From NCBI GenBank assembly GCA_018466975.1, contig CM031554.1:124001-188000 (forward strand): a DNA stretch of 64,000 nucleotides, in the 5' to 3' direction. Origin of the DNA: Sparassis latifolia. Its lineage: Eukaryota > Basidiomycota > Agaricomycetes > Polyporales > Sparassidaceae. This document shows positions 22,490 through 35,222 of the stretch, piece after piece. Below the pieces are notes generated by a model that had not been told where the DNA came from, made no database searches, and saw nothing but the letters and a program-made list of their open reading frames with translations. How positions within the stretch are numbered: position 1 is the stretch's first letter; each line of letters begins with the position of its first letter. Both the position numbers and the translations under genes were made by a program.

Positions 22490-25173
22490 TTACTCTCGGT
22501 AGTTTTCTGCAACCGCCCAGGCATCCTGGCGCCAGGTTGGCCAACGGGAAGGGATCATGTTCTCAACTTCCTCCAGTTGGAGTCCTTGCCTAAGGAGGTT
22601 CTGTACGTCGTCACGCATGCGGGCTAGCTTCCATTCATCAGCCCACCAGCCACGCGTAGGGAGGTACGTGTCGTCGTGATTGTAACTGCATCCCTGATCA
22701 TAGCGGCAGGTACCGAGAAGCCACATCAGGCAGACATTTCTTCCTCTGCATACAATATCAGTACGAGTTCCAGTCACACCCTAACTATAGAATGAACACC
22801 AGGAGGTAATACGTACAACATATCCCTCACGCTGAAGTTGTCCGCCGCATGGCGGTAACGGCATTGGCGCCCCTCAGCACAACCTTGGTGGTTGTGGGAT
22901 TTGCAGACCCCCATATCGCTGTCGCCTACGATAGCAAAATCGCTTGAGTCTGACTCTGTGAGGATATCCGAACACGCATCTTCGTTTTCCGGGCGGCTTT
23001 CGTCTACGACAGCGGCTATGGAATACCCACTTTCGGCTGACTGCAGAGACAAGGTAGCAGCCAATTCCGTGCGTGCTGCACCATTATTGGGATCCTGTCT
23101 GAGGACGCTGTAGAAATCTGGTTCATGGTGAGATCACCTGTAGGGTAAAATGATGCTGATGCTGAAGCCATACCTTTGATTGCAGCGGCGTAGTCTCCAA
23201 GCTCCTTACGTGCAATCCCCCTACGGAAGCGCGCTTTCAAGTTCTTTGGTTCGTACCGCAATGCTCTGTCAGTGGCACTTTCAGCCTCGTCCCATCTGAC
23301 GTGATGTAAGCCCAAGTCAATCGGCACGCAGGGCTGCTGAAGTACTCACAACCTGAGCTTCAGCAACGCAGCAGCGAGGTTGGTCATGTAGACAGGCCGG
23401 GGACCGTACACGAAAGCCGCTTTGCGATACGCTTCTGCGGCATCTTCCCATGCTCCATCCTTGTAAAAGTCGTTCCCCTAGGCAACACACTCAATAAGGC
23501 CAACGTGCTTGAGAGCAATCACGCTCACCTCTTGTTTCAGCTTCTCCGCCAAAGCTTGCTGTTCCCTCGCGTGAGACTTACGTCTGACAGCCCGCGCGGT
23601 CACTTCTGTATCTCTCGGACGTACAATAATCTCTGGATAGACTGGCAACGGTGTCTCAGAGAAATACTGCCGTTGCGTTTCCATTCCATTCGGTCCAAAG
23701 CTCACTCCTGTCATGCAATTCCTCGTTCCCAGATCACCTGGCTTGATACGGACGCCACACATCTCAATGAGGAGCCGGATCGTCTGCTGTTCTCCATTCA
23801 CATCTCCGACATATCCAAGGTATCCTTCTCCAACATGTGCGAACGTGGCCGGGCTCTCCTCTAACTGCGCTCCGGTGATGGGGGTCACGGGGAAGACGTG
23901 AGATTCGACTTGCGACTGGGAGGTAGGGATGTATACGGCCGTCTCTGGTGAGACATTCTTGAGGTGCAGCGCCTTCATGCTATACTGAGGGAATAGAGCG
24001 CGTCGAGACAGCGGCGACGGGATGCCTGCTGGATTCAGCGCGAAGGTCGTGCGATAGTACGAGCCTGCATCCCAGGGCAGATTCCACCTAGCAAAGAAGC
24101 GCTCTGCACAGTCGAGGGGCAAGTTGTTGCTGAACTGGCATCCGATCACGATGCGTCCGCCTGCTCTTGTATACTCGACGAGCCGCGTCAAAAGGTTCAG
24201 GTGCTTGCGGCGTGCGATGCCAGAATCAGTTGCTAGCACGGCGAACGGCGACGGGGATGTATTCAGGATACGATTTGCTTCTCGGACGGTCCGTGCTTCG
24301 TGGAGCGTGGCATTCTTGCTCAAGCCTGAATATAATTGGGAATATGAATCGTCGATCCACGGTTCCTTCTCCAACGAGAGCATGAGAATTATTGGCTTCA
24401 TGTTTTCGCGCACAGCCTATATGAGGGTCAATTGTGAGTGACGAATTTTAGTCACGCGTTGAAGACCTCACCTGGACATTGTTGGGAGGAGTAGGGGTTC
24501 CAGAGGCTAGCCGCGGTTCCGAGGCAAGACACATGGCGATAACAACGTTGGATGAGTTTTCTTCCGCATTGACGTCTCCTACGTATCCGATGTAACCATT
24601 TCCGAAAGACGCGAATGCGACGGGCGTCTCGTTCAGGCGGCCGACCGGGCTAGGAGCGAATACAAGCGACTGGATGCAAGATTCCGACGTAGGAAGATAC
24701 ACGGACGCATGGAGCGCCACATTTCTCAGATGGACAGCCTTCATGCTGTATTCACTCGCCAGGCCGTCCAATCCGAGGCCCTTCACAGAAGAATTCAGGG
24801 CGAATGTGCTGCGATGGTACGAGCCCGCATTCCACGGCAGATTCCAAGACTTCTGAAACATGGAATTCATATCGACTGGGCGGACGAAAGAGCTGAACTG
24901 GCAGGCAAAGATGATAGTGCCACCAGAAGTGACATATTCGACGAGCTTTGCGAGCACCTTGTTGTTCTTGCGCTCGGTGACTCCTGCATCAGTGACGATG
25001 ATGGCTTTTGGGTGGGGAGCGGTGGAAAGACGCTGAATGGCGTTTCCTGAAGATGTCACTTCGTGCACCTCAGCTTTGGCACGCAATGCGGTGAGGAGGT
25101 GCCCGTGCAGCTCGTCGAAGCCGCTGAATTTATTGAGAGACAGAAGGAGAACGGAATGTCTCTGGTCCGGCAT
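22490..25173 (-). CDS. Duplicated N-domain, TPR and CCCH zinc-finger protein
   Basis: Six exons join in frame to about 797 residues: 25173-24472, 24416-23529, 23477-23353, 23295-23174, 23117-22817 and 22745-22490. Exons 1 and 2 encode two diverged copies of a ~210-residue domain. Each has a LVEYxxxGGxIxxxCQFS strand-loop, a WNLPW.AGSY.R.TFALN block and an ending GYxGYVGDVN. The fold looks like a class I glutamine-amidotransferase or ThuA-type domain, but I infer this only from the pattern and see no catalytic triad. A TPR region (ALRYEPKNLKARFRRG) and two CCCH fingers (CKSHNHQGC; CLMWLLGTC) follow. The protein stops at NYRE, about 60 residues short of the paralogue at 1-1623. RNA binding is inferred from the fingers. 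Confidence 0.85.
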
Positions 25174-26052
25174 GCTCCTTGCTAAGAATAACGTCAGATT
25201 TCACAACAGGTATATACAAAATTTATAGCACCGGCAGAAATAATTTGGAAGGGCGGCTTGGTGGTGTCGTTACAACGAGGGCCTTTCAAGAGGAAGACAC
25301 AACTTGATATTCAGATCCTTTGAGATGTATTGGGAGATAATCTTCAGGTGGACTTCACGGAGAAGGATTTTGGTAATCAACCGTGAGTTGTGGCGTTCGG
25401 AATACAGCAAGTCGAGAACAAAGAGCTTGCGCGGATCCCACCCCCGAGTTAGGAGGAGGCACGTGATCGCGCTGTGCGCGTTTCTAAAATCCTCGACCCT
25501 GCTGAAGCAAAGATAGACGTCGACTGTGCAGTTCTGCAGGTGATGTCAGTGGGTGTGAGAGGTGCACTGATGGTAAGAGGTGAAGGTGAGAGAACCGGTC
25601 GGATGAAAGGGGCGAACGTTTCCTCTTGGTCACTCTAGTACAGTAATTCTAACTTCTAACACCCAACGGATGGATGCGTCGAAGGGTGCAGCAGGATTTG
25701 TAGGCTACGTATATATGGAGAGACGAAGAAAATGCAGGAGTTCGAAGAGACGGTGCCCATGATCTTCCATCAGGGGCAAAGCCACTTGTGACGAACTTGA
25801 TAAGTTTCAAGCAAAGCAATCAGGGCAGACAGCGTGTCATATGAACTCATCATACAGCAGACGGGACGGCCTGGAAGAAGCTGAAGCACGCTGATGTTTT
25901 GATTCGTGTCATGCATTTACACCCTACGACACGACAAGTAGTTGCGATCAACAAGACCATCTATCGTCAGCACACTACCATCTCTTGATGTCGTGCATCG
26001 TCTTCTAAAATACATCGAAGAAGCTTAGTAATAGTATCGGAAGCTAGGGTGT
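25174..26052. other. Intergenic, no gene seen
   Basis: Contains the promoter side of the CCCH gene and the 3' side of the MFS gene. Open frames here are short and without recognisable motifs. Confidence 0.4.
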
Positions 26053-27872
26053 CTAAAGATCAGGAAGAAGCTGATGAGCAGCAATACCAGCAGATGAACT
26101 GAACAAGACTTGCCTATCGCCCAGATCGCCCAAGTCTTCACCAATCAGGTCATGCTGTTGCCCGTGCCCGTGCTCGTAGACCTGAGCGTGCACCTGCCCC
26201 TTCTCGCTATTCTCGGCATTCACTTCCTCCGCCTTGTCCCTCCTCGCATTATCGGTTCGGTACGTCCACCACAAGCCAGTGCCAGCTACGAACGCAATCG
26301 CATAACACGCGAGGTTTATGGCATGTCCTTGCACATAGCGTGGTGCCCAGTTGGAGCGATAGATCTGGCCGGAAATTGTGCCACCGATGTTACCCATCGA
26401 GAAGACGATACCAGTGGCAGCCGCGCGCTTGTTAGGACCAGCAAAGTTGGCCGAGAGCCACGTCCAACAAGTTGAAATGGGTACGAACCTGAAGAACAGA
26501 ATTAGGAACGTCGATGCTGAATGTCAGATGAAGATGAAATCATACATGAACATGACGAGGAAGAACATCACGTAGCGTACGACGAGGTTCTTCACGGCCA
26601 TCAGGACAATGAGCGCGATCATCGTCACAGACACGCCGAATACGTAGTGCCAGTAGAATAACCCATACCGGTCCGATGTCCACCCAGCGATGAGAACGGC
26701 GATGAACCCGAGACCATACGGCGGGCAAGCCATCAACGTCGCGCGCGTACCCTTGTAACCGAGTCCAGTCACCACACTTGGCAAAGATAAAATTACGCTG
26801 TACACCGGAATATAGTTCACGAGGTAGACCAGTCCCCAGAGGTAGACACGCCAATCCGTGAACGCCGAGCGGATCTGTGCACTATGGAACGCAGCAGAGT
26901 CGTTGGCGGCCTGGGCACGATCCGCAGCGTTCGACAATAAAATGATGCGTCTCTCCGTGGGAGTGAGGAAAGACGCAGTCTCGGGATACGCGGACATGAA
27001 GATAAATGAGATAAGTCCGAAGCCGGCGGTAATCACGCCTTCGACGATGAAAATCCATCTGCAGAAGAAGTCAGCAGTCCGTGCTATCAACTGATGAACG
27101 TCAGGACGTACCGCCAGCCCGCGATGCCGTGGGTACCATTCAACGCATGAATTGCCGTGGCCAGCAATCCTCCAAATGCACCTGTGAGCGAAACTGTCGA
27201 GTACAACACCCCAAAGCGTCGACCCTGCATCGGACGTGGGTACCAGCAACTAACTGTAAATATATACTCAGGATGACCGCAGCTAGGACGATGGAACGGT
27301 CGGTACTGACCCCAGTAAACGATACCAGGAAGGAAACCTGCTTCAACAAAGCCAAGGAAGAATCGCCCAGCCAAAAGGCCGCTTGAGCTCTGAACACATG
27401 AGAGTAGCGCACATGTAAGGCCCCAGAGAACCTATTACATAAGTGAGCACAGTTACCGTACATGAATACGGGGACATACCGTCAGCGAGGGGATGTACCA
27501 TCTCGGACTGATCCGCTTGAGAATAATTTGAGAAGGCGTTTCGAAGATAAAGTATCCGATGAAGAAGATGGATAGCGCCCAGTTGTATTCATTGCTGGTA
27601 AGATGTAATGCGGAAGATAAGCCTAGGACTTTTGCGTTTCCGATATTGGCCCTGCATGCAACAGCCTGAGTATGGCAACAGAACCAACAAAGGCGATAAT
27701 CTCACCTGTCGATGTAGGATGCAAGATAAAGTAGTACGGCAATCGGCATTACATGTAAGTCGACCTTGCGCCACGTTTTCCTAACTAGCTCCGGATCGTA
27801 CTGGTCCAGTGCTAGAGTGACATCCTCGGTTGATGACTTGATGGATGATGCCGCTGCAGATTTCTCAGACAT
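26053..27872 (-). CDS. MFS transporter, allantoate/nicotinate permease (ACS) type
   Basis: Start MSEKSAAASSIKSSTEDV at 27872. After a cytoplasmic N-terminus come helices from VMPIAVLLYLASYIDR (across an intron) to ANIGNAKVLGL, SIFFIGYFIFETPSQIIL and LLAGRFFLGFVEAGFLPGIVY. Next are WYPRPMQGRRFG and SLTGAFGGLLATAIHAL. A cytoplasmic loop follows, then YLVNYIPVYSVILSLPSVV and GFIAVLIAGWTSDRYG. The last helices lie near GNIGGTISGQIY and INLACYAIAFVAGTGLWW, before a charged C-terminus ending LLPDL at 26053. This is the layout of the anion:cation symporter (Dal5/Tna1-like) family, which takes up allantoate, nicotinate, vitamins or peptides at the plasma membrane. The substrate is not evident. Five or more introns. 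Confidence 0.85.
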
Positions 27873-30166
27873 TGGGACGAGAGGGAGACCCGGGGGGGAC
27901 GCGATAAAGAGTCGACGAGATAGCGAGCATATTCGTTGAATTTATGAGGAATCGAAGGCGTACAAAAAAACTGGATCTTAATCCAATTCGAAGATCTAGC
28001 AGACATGATGCAATTTGGGTATTGCACTGCGCACGCAATGTAACGGCAAAATGTTGCAATTCCATTCTACCGCACGTATCCTCACGTGATGCCTGGATAT
28101 GGAAACCGTTTAAGTTCAACAATATATTTCACAAAGTGCAGAATGAGGTGGGCTCTACGGGGCCTCTTCATAAACATTGCTTACCTTAAGACTGGTTGGG
28201 AATGGGGATACGTCAGATTCAGTCATGTTCATCTTGATAAATCCGAATACGATTATACACTCACCGCCAAGAGCGCCACAGGGTGACAGTCAAAGTGCCA
28301 CTAACGTGAAGATCATCGATCAGGGGTTTCTCACTTCCGTTTTGGGGTCTCACCTGTACCTGTCCGTGGATCTGGCATACTTCGTGCTGTCCGCTTCAGA
28401 AATCTTGCGATCGAGGCTCGTGCAATATCCCCAATAATGAGTGATATGATGTACGGAGTAGACACCACTCGCATCAGCCTAGACGTGTGAATTTTACCCG
28501 TCGGGAAAAACGCACGAGTAAAATTTCTAGCATTTGGTAGTTTTGCCATCTCACCATCGTCAGATTCGCCACACGTAGTCTTGACGATTTTGAATTGAGA
28601 GGGACAACTAAAGAATCCCTGGATGTCGCCGAGACTCCCTGGTCGAGGCACGATTACATTTAATGCAATTACACGTCGTAGATGGCGCACCGACTTGGGC
28701 AAGATCCGTAATCAAACAAACGATGACCTACGTGATTAAGACATTGTGGTCTTAACGACTGATTCGCGGCGGGAGACTGAACTTCGCTCACAGGCGCAGA
28801 TTGAATGCTTGAGACTGCAGGTCCCGTTTTCATCGGAAAACGGATAAGCATCAGGTCTGGTCGTCAACATATCGGAACTCACAAATACTCCCTAGTAGTG
28901 GAACCAATTGAGACCAGATACACTCCTAGAGTTGTAGGATGCTATGAGAAACCAAACAGTAATTGATCAGTTGTCCCTCGAATATCCACGCTGGTTGACG
29001 AAACTCCCGCTGTCGTTGTATTCGCTCAGTACCTGTCAATTGCAATGTTCCCCAATAAATGTTTTATCCCGATATGTGCTATGAATCAGTTATTTGAGAA
29101 AAGATTCTGCTTCGCACTAGTCCGTGACACATTGGGTGGATGTTGCGGCCTGGGCCAACTAAGTGAGAACTAGATCTCCAACCCCTAAGGTGCTCGAGCC
29201 AACGTTATCGGAATCGGCTGGGTATACGCAAACAGCTCGTTGCCGATCGGTGCTTGCTCGTTGTAGCCCAAACGGAGAGAGACGTGTTCTTGCAGGGTGA
29301 GAGATCATCGAACTCAAAGTTCCGGAAGATAGGCTACAGGGACTGCATGTGGGGAAGCTCACAGGAATAGTGAGGACGCAGTATTCAAGGAGGTCAGCAT
29401 TCCATCAAGCCGAGCTGAATACCGCTTGAAACGCGAAGACGCAGGAGTCAAACTCGAGGTGCAGTTAGGCGTTGAACACTACTAAGGGCCCGTTCGGCAT
29501 CGAAACATTTGCGTCACGCAAACGCTTTTGCAACGCAAACACCCAGAAGCCGGAAATTCCCGAAAGTTCCGGCCAACCCGAGATTGTGACTGTCTGTGAC
29601 TGATGGGTTGGGTTATCCCCTGCCGCCGAAATTCCCGCCTCACCGCCCTCAACGACGGCGACGAGCATCTGAGAGCGCTGTCATGTGGCACCCATCAGTA
29701 CATAGAATACAGCAGCACAATTGAAAAAGGAATATTGTATTCTACATATTCTATCATTGAATCAAAACATCTAAATCCACCTGCTCATCGGGGGCAACGA
29801 CGAGCAAAGGCAGATGCACGACGAGCAGCGATTCCCTGTGTCGGTCAACACCGTTGCCCGGAAATGGGGCGTGACAGCGGCAAGATCGGCCCGTTATGTG
29901 CATCTGTTTGGACGGATGCGTGAAATGAACGCAAACGTTTGTGTGACGCTAGTCTCGGTTCCAGATGATCGTGCTGGGCCGGTCCTCGGCTCCGCCTCGG
30001 AGGCTGCCGAAAGCCAATATATCGGACATCGAAAAAACCATTGCAGCCTGCCCAGCAGAACATCTGGTGACTTTCGGTACAGCGGGTGTAGATAACCTCG
30101 GTCCCGTGATCAAGTCGCGTCTCGTTGGCTGCTGCAACGCATCTGAGTTTCTGACAGTACTTCGTG
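27873..30166. other. Gene-poor region
   Basis: No gene supported over 2.3 kb. Open frames at 28331-28702 (minus) and 29465-29691 (minus) lack recognisable motifs. A possible small TIR element is described at 29486-29980. Confidence 0.4.
29486..29980. mobile_element. Possible hAT-like MITE
   Basis: The left end starts GGGCCCGTTCGGCATC; the right end, complemented, starts GGCCCAGCACG. Both then contain GCGTCAC.CAAACG (29511 onward; complement of about 29935-29949). No convincing target duplication is visible, so the call is tentative. Confidence 0.35.
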
Positions 30167-30640
30167 ATGCCCTCCTCAGCTACCGCTTTCTACTCTGACG
30201 ATGAGTCCGACTATGAAGATGATGACTCTCTTGTCGAAAATGAAGATACTCGTGGCTATGATTCTCCAGGTGAAGGTCAAGAAAATTCCGCCGGCAGTGA
30301 CGACCGCCAACAGACAGCTAGTTCGACGCCGCATCAAGAATGCACTCGCAAGCTTAAGGTTAACCTGGAGGCTAGTGGGGACATTGCTGAATGCGTGGTA
30401 CGAGTTCTGGAGTTCATGGATTCTGAAGACATCAATCTCCCTCTCTTCCTCTGGGCTCTGAGTTGGAATCCAGCAATACCGGAATTGATCTCAAATGGCA
30501 AGGCGAGGTATGCGAGAACGTCACTGATGGTTAGCGAGGAGCTCCCGATGATTCTTCGGCATTGGTACCGGCTGCCTAGGACTCACGGCACCGGTGTTCG
30601 CATCAAAGCGGGAGGTGCAGTATTCCAGGAGTTCGCACTG
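30167..30640 (+). pseudogene. N-terminal fragment of a DUF6589-type protein
   Basis: Starts MPSSATAFYSDDESDYEDDD, then has a polar linker and a conserved block: VLEFMDSEDINLPLFLWALS, RYARTSLMVSEELPMILRHW and ending FQEFALE. This matches, from memory, the N-terminus of basidiomycete DUF6589 proteins, which are themselves often associated with mobile DNA. The homology stops abruptly near 30640, where the truncated 3' end of a Plavaka gene on the other strand begins. The main DUF6589 domain is absent. Confidence 0.5.
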
Positions 30641-33623
30641 GAGATAAGACCCGAGTTCCAAATCGATGATCTGGATCCATACCGAACCAACGTACCCACA
30701 GGAATTCCATGCGCTGCTTCGAGCGGTTCGTAGTGTGGCTTCCGATGTGAAGGACATCGGCATGGAAGACACCGAGGATGCGCGCGTACCAGAAGGGATG
30801 CGCGCCGGCTTCGACTTCGCATGAGTTGAGTAGTACGTCCCTGTGTGTGCGCGGATTCAATGAATCTTGGTCACGACGGACGTCGTACGTCGTGTAGTTC
30901 ACTCGGACAACTTTGTGTGAGTATATTGTGTCGTTCAAGATACATACGGTCAAGCGGTCATTGTCCGTGAACGGTGTCTCGTCACCCTCGTACCTGAGAC
31001 CAAGCAGGCGAGCGAGTAGGTGGTCTTTGAGTCGCGGGATGAAATTCTACATAGCATGGTTTCAATGATACCTGTGAGCACACGTAACAGCTACCACATA
31101 CCTTCACCGCGGGATCACCAGCAAGACCATGGACGAGTGCATACATATTCTTAGGGTATTCTTTTGATTCCGAAATATGGTGGTGCATATTGATATCGGT
31201 GTATGGAAGAGGTTCCGCCTGATCAAAATCCACCTGGTGAGCATGTGCGTGTCGAGGTCGAGAACACGCATTGGCAAGAATAGGAACATGACCCACGCTC
31301 CACAGCTGCGACCGACGAAGGTGAGTCTCACGTCTCTCCTGTCTGGAAATATCCCTCCCTGGTTGTTTCTTATTGGTGTGGGCATACAAATGCTTGACAT
31401 GTCGGTGCTCGAGCTCCCCCTTCATGATGTACAATGAGAATTTATCAGTGCATGGGAAGCAAGGCAGGATTCACTGTTTGAGTGGTGTAACAGTCTGTTG
31501 GCCCCACAGCACGAATAGTTTGGCCGTAGTCCGCGAGTGCATGATACTTGTATGTCATGAGGTTGAATACCTTCGCTTTGTGACGGGGAATGCTGGTCGC
31601 ACAAGGCCTCGGCCCCAAGGTCTCCTGAACGATATTCTTGCTTGCACGGCGGGCTCGGGCTTCAGCCTCTTTCGGAAGCTCAACTGTGTTGAAGGCTGCG
31701 CAGGTTGTTGCAACAAATCGTCGCATTTCACGGCCAAGATCACTGGTAGCCTTCTCAAGGCGGCAAAGTGTGCTCTCAGTTTGGAGTCGAAGTTTGGCAA
31801 GTGCATGCCATTCCGCAAGGCGATAGAGGAGCGTAAGAACAATTTCGTTATGAGGTGAGGGAAGGAGTCCATCTACGACAGGGATAACACACTGTAAGAG
31901 ACATCAGTGGGATAATTAGTGTCGTATGAGTGTGCTCGAACCTGGAGTATGTCCTCATAGTCATGCGCCGCAAGCTTGTTCATCTCGGAGACGTTCGTGG
32001 TTCACAGCGACAGTGCGAGAGAATAGCTGAACTCTTCTCAGCCGCATCACGATTGAACTTGCTGAGAAAATCCTGGATTTGACTGGGTATCTTTGCCCAA
32101 GTCCGGATTTGAGTAGCGGGTCTCTTCGTGCATGTCAGAGCACTCACCGATGGAATGTAAGCAATGTGATGGCTTGCAGCCATCTGTGGTTTGTTGCGTA
32201 TGTACTTAGACAGATTGCTGAAGTAAAGGTAGATTGGCCATGCTTTGGCTGTGCCAAAGCTGGCGAGATGCGTGGAATCCGACCAAAATATCAACCCGGC
32301 GATTGCCCTCTCCAGCGTACACCCAGGCTCTGCAGGCTGCCTCTGCAGTTCATCGTGGGCTTGCAGCCATGCATCTGAAGTGTAGAGCTCATCATAAATC
32401 CTTTCCTCAGGCTCCGACCGCGAACCATCTTCACCGAAATCCCACCAGAGACGTTTGAACGGAGTGTAGTGGAAGTGACGTGCAATGTCCTCCTGGAATG
32501 CAGCACGTATGGTTGCCACCAGAGGGCGAAAGCACAGGCCTGACACTGTGAAGCACCTGCGGCTATCATTCTTCATGCCCGTCGGGATCTCAATGTTGAC
32601 AGGTGTCTCCTTCCAACCATCTCCCTCCAGAAGTCCATTAGCTGAACCACCTTGATGTTTATCTTCAAGATGATCCAGCTTACGGTTCTCCCGAGCAGCA
32701 CTGAAATTATTCATGTCCTGCAGTCGGAAATCTTCCGCATGCAATACTCCACATACAAGACGATCAAGCTCCTTCTGAGATTTCTCATTGCTACCAGTTG
32801 TCGCCCAGTGCATGAGATGCCATATGGACATATTAGAAAAGGGATGGGGTGCAGACACACTTGGAGTAGGCCCAGCGGAATCCACAATCGGGGCAGCCTT
32901 CTGGCAAACCTGATGAGTTAAATCTTCAGGTTGTAAAAACCCATCTGGATCATAGGACGGTCGGTATTGATACTCACGCAGGATCCCGAATGCATTCATG
33001 GCAGTCCGGATGATTTCCCGAACGTGCAAGATCACTCGGCGGACGTGAGAGACTGGTGCGGGAGGATCTGGAAGAGGTGCAGGACCCTCGGGTATTGGAT
33101 CAACGTGTGCACCTGGGATAGGTAATGGCCCATTCATCTTCATGTTGCGGTAGCGAGCAGGCAACCTGTAGTTTCGTCTAGCACGCCCGATGGAAGTAAA
33201 GGCTGGATTGGGCATGGCATCTAACATTACCGTGTCTTCACCACTATCCAAAGCAACCAGCGATGGTGCTGCAGCCTCAGGCGCTGAGACATCTGCAGTG
33301 CGGATGTGACAACCGGCCTCGAAAACAATAATATGTCTCAATAGGTAGATTGCCAAGCAACGGAACAAACTCACTTCTGAAAATCCCTGAGTAATGGTAC
33401 TCTCATTCACACCTCCAAGTGATCTACGAGCCTGCTGCTCTCTCAGAGCTCGGTGGGCCTTGAATTGGTCGACCAAGTCACGTTTGAAGACATGACAAGA
33501 ATGCCGGTGTCGGGTTAAGCTGCACTGGTGGGTAAATGTACGTGCACAGCCATCACAGTGCAGAAGCATCAAGATGAGAAGTAGTACAAGAAAAGAATGA
33601 GTGGAGAAGTAGAGGGACACCAT
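30641..33623 (-). pseudogene. Plavaka-family transposase B, internally deleted
   Basis: Starts at 33623 with a hydrophobic stretch and a C2H2-like finger (HCDGCARTFTHQCSLTRHRH). The conserved N-half contains ARHFHYTPFKRLWWDFGED, RIYDELYTSDAWLQAHDEL, AGLIFWSDSTHLASFG and WPIYLYFSNLSKYIRNKP. After ILSHCR (about 32000) the sequence jumps to NKLAAHDYEDILQ (about 31980-31942). That skips the central catalytic region expected of the family, an estimated 200-plus residues. The C-terminal part continues through VFNLMTYKYHALADYGQTIR, ELEHRHVKHLYAHTNKKQP, VVRVNYTTYDVRRDQD and MEFLWVRWFGMDPDHRFGT, then ends at the 30640 junction. It is divergent from the DUF6698 gene starting at 34041. Without its core it should be non-functional. 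Confidence 0.8.
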
Positions 33624-34040
33624 GAGGGTACAGGTCTCTCAAGGGAAGCACTGACTTGGACGAATGTCAGTGCGCATGCCTGTCGCGGTCACGGGGTCAA
33701 GTGCCGTGTCTAGCCACGACGTGTTTGTCGCTGAACTTTGAAGCGCTCTCGTCTGACCTACCCTGGTGTCTCGCCCTCAACTCGACTGCTCACAAGCCGC
33801 ACCTCAAGCATGCCACTGCTGCGCCGGATCTTCATGCGGGCATCGGGAGCTAGTCTCGTCTCCCGGAGTTTTGTGGCTGCCTGTTGGGATGCACCCTAGA
33901 TGCTCCCGACTCATGCAATGACATATCATGATGCACCCGGATCCTGCGATGACATATCATGGCTGCTGTCTGGCCCAAGGCTCTCTGCCTATAAGAAAGG
34001 TGCGCCATTTAGAAGAATTTTCAGTAAATACCTTTATGAT
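33624..34040. promoter_or_regulatory. Divergent promoter region, Plavaka B / DUF6698
   Basis: The 417 bp between two divergent start codons. It contains two direct copies of ATGACATATCATG (about 33918 and 33949). Promoter function is inferred only from the geometry. Confidence 0.35.
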
Positions 34041-35171
34041 ATGCCTTCTACATCTACTGCCAGTGTACCCGATGACGACAGCGAGGAACTTCCGCTCCAA
34101 CCAGTCGATGACAACATTCGCCGGTTGAAGCGCAGGAATGCTTTCCTTGTGGAGGAGAATGGTCACCTCAGGCAACAGCTATTCCCCGTAAAGATATGGT
34201 CAGTTCCTTCTTGCACAGCCATACCACGTACTAATTTACCCCTCAGGGATATTAACGCAATGCGGAAGTCTGGTCGCGGCCTGCGACGCTTCGTGTCAAT
34301 GTTTGAGCCCGTCTCAAAGCTCATTGCTGAGGCCGATCAGCGTGCGACTCTGGAATTGACCCATCCCAATGAACCTCAGCCTCTGCCCACGTGAGTAAAG
34401 AAGTGCATACATATCCAGAAAATAGCATATCTGACATTACCTAGACTTGAACAGGATCGTGCCATGAGGTTTTACAACGAGTTCCTGCTCATTCTTCCAA
34501 CCGTTGTCAAGAAGATCGATGCCACAGAGGAAGATGAAGCGGCGAGGATTCTTGGTCAGGTATGTCATATTCCTCTGGTGCAACCCAATGCTTCAACCTT
34601 TGTGTTAGTTGCAGGCCGGTGCCGATTCAGCTCACGGAGTAGACACCGGTAAGATCAAGTCGGAGGTCCTCAACTGGCTTGTCGAGCTGGAGGGCGGATC
34701 CATCCATCCATCGCTTGAACCCACTACCAAGTACGATCGTGGCCTCAACCACGACTCCACCGCCCGATTGATGATCCCTGCGGAGTGGGATTGGAACAAT
34801 GCGGCGTATGCTTATTCCTTTCTATACACGTGTGCATGGACTCACTTGGTTGCGGGTAGTGTCAGGACCAAGGTTCGGCAGGGGACTGACCCCAACTATC
34901 ATGTGACAGCATCCTCGTGGCCTGCGTTCTTGTACGATAATTATAAGTGTGACCTCCATAATCCGGAGAAGGGATTGTTTTACAGCCGACTCATGGTTAA
35001 GGTATGTGGTTGTGCATGGTTTGTTTCATTTGCTCATGATTGATGTTTTCATCATTCAGGCTTATCTGTTCCTGCTTAACTCTCCAGGTTCTGCTGCCAA
35101 TTATCCTCTCAGCAAGCCCGACGGCGTACTCAATGGTGATCAGGAGAATGTGCCGCTGCATCTGCAAAGGT
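34041..35171 (+). pseudogene. DUF6698-type gene, 5' part
   Basis: Start MPSTSTASVPDDDSEELPLQ at 34041, preceded by an open frame without a better start. Exons separated by short GT..AG introns encode a coiled-coil-like stretch (NIRRLKRRNAFLVEENGHL), then DINAMRKSGRGLRRFVSMFE, RFYNEFLLILPTVVKKID and the conserved block KYDRGLNHDSTARLMIPAEW ... SSWPAFLYDNYKCD ... NPEKGLFYSRLMVK / AYLFLLNSPGSA. This agrees with the DUF6698 family of basidiomycetes (function unknown). The frame stops after ENVPLHLQR at about 35173. The missing C-terminal part of the domain is found 12 kb away at 47236-47705. Confidence 0.6.
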
Positions 35172-35222
35172 GACTTTTCTCCTGTAGCACCCATTTTCTA
35201 CACAGTACACAGTAGACGGATC

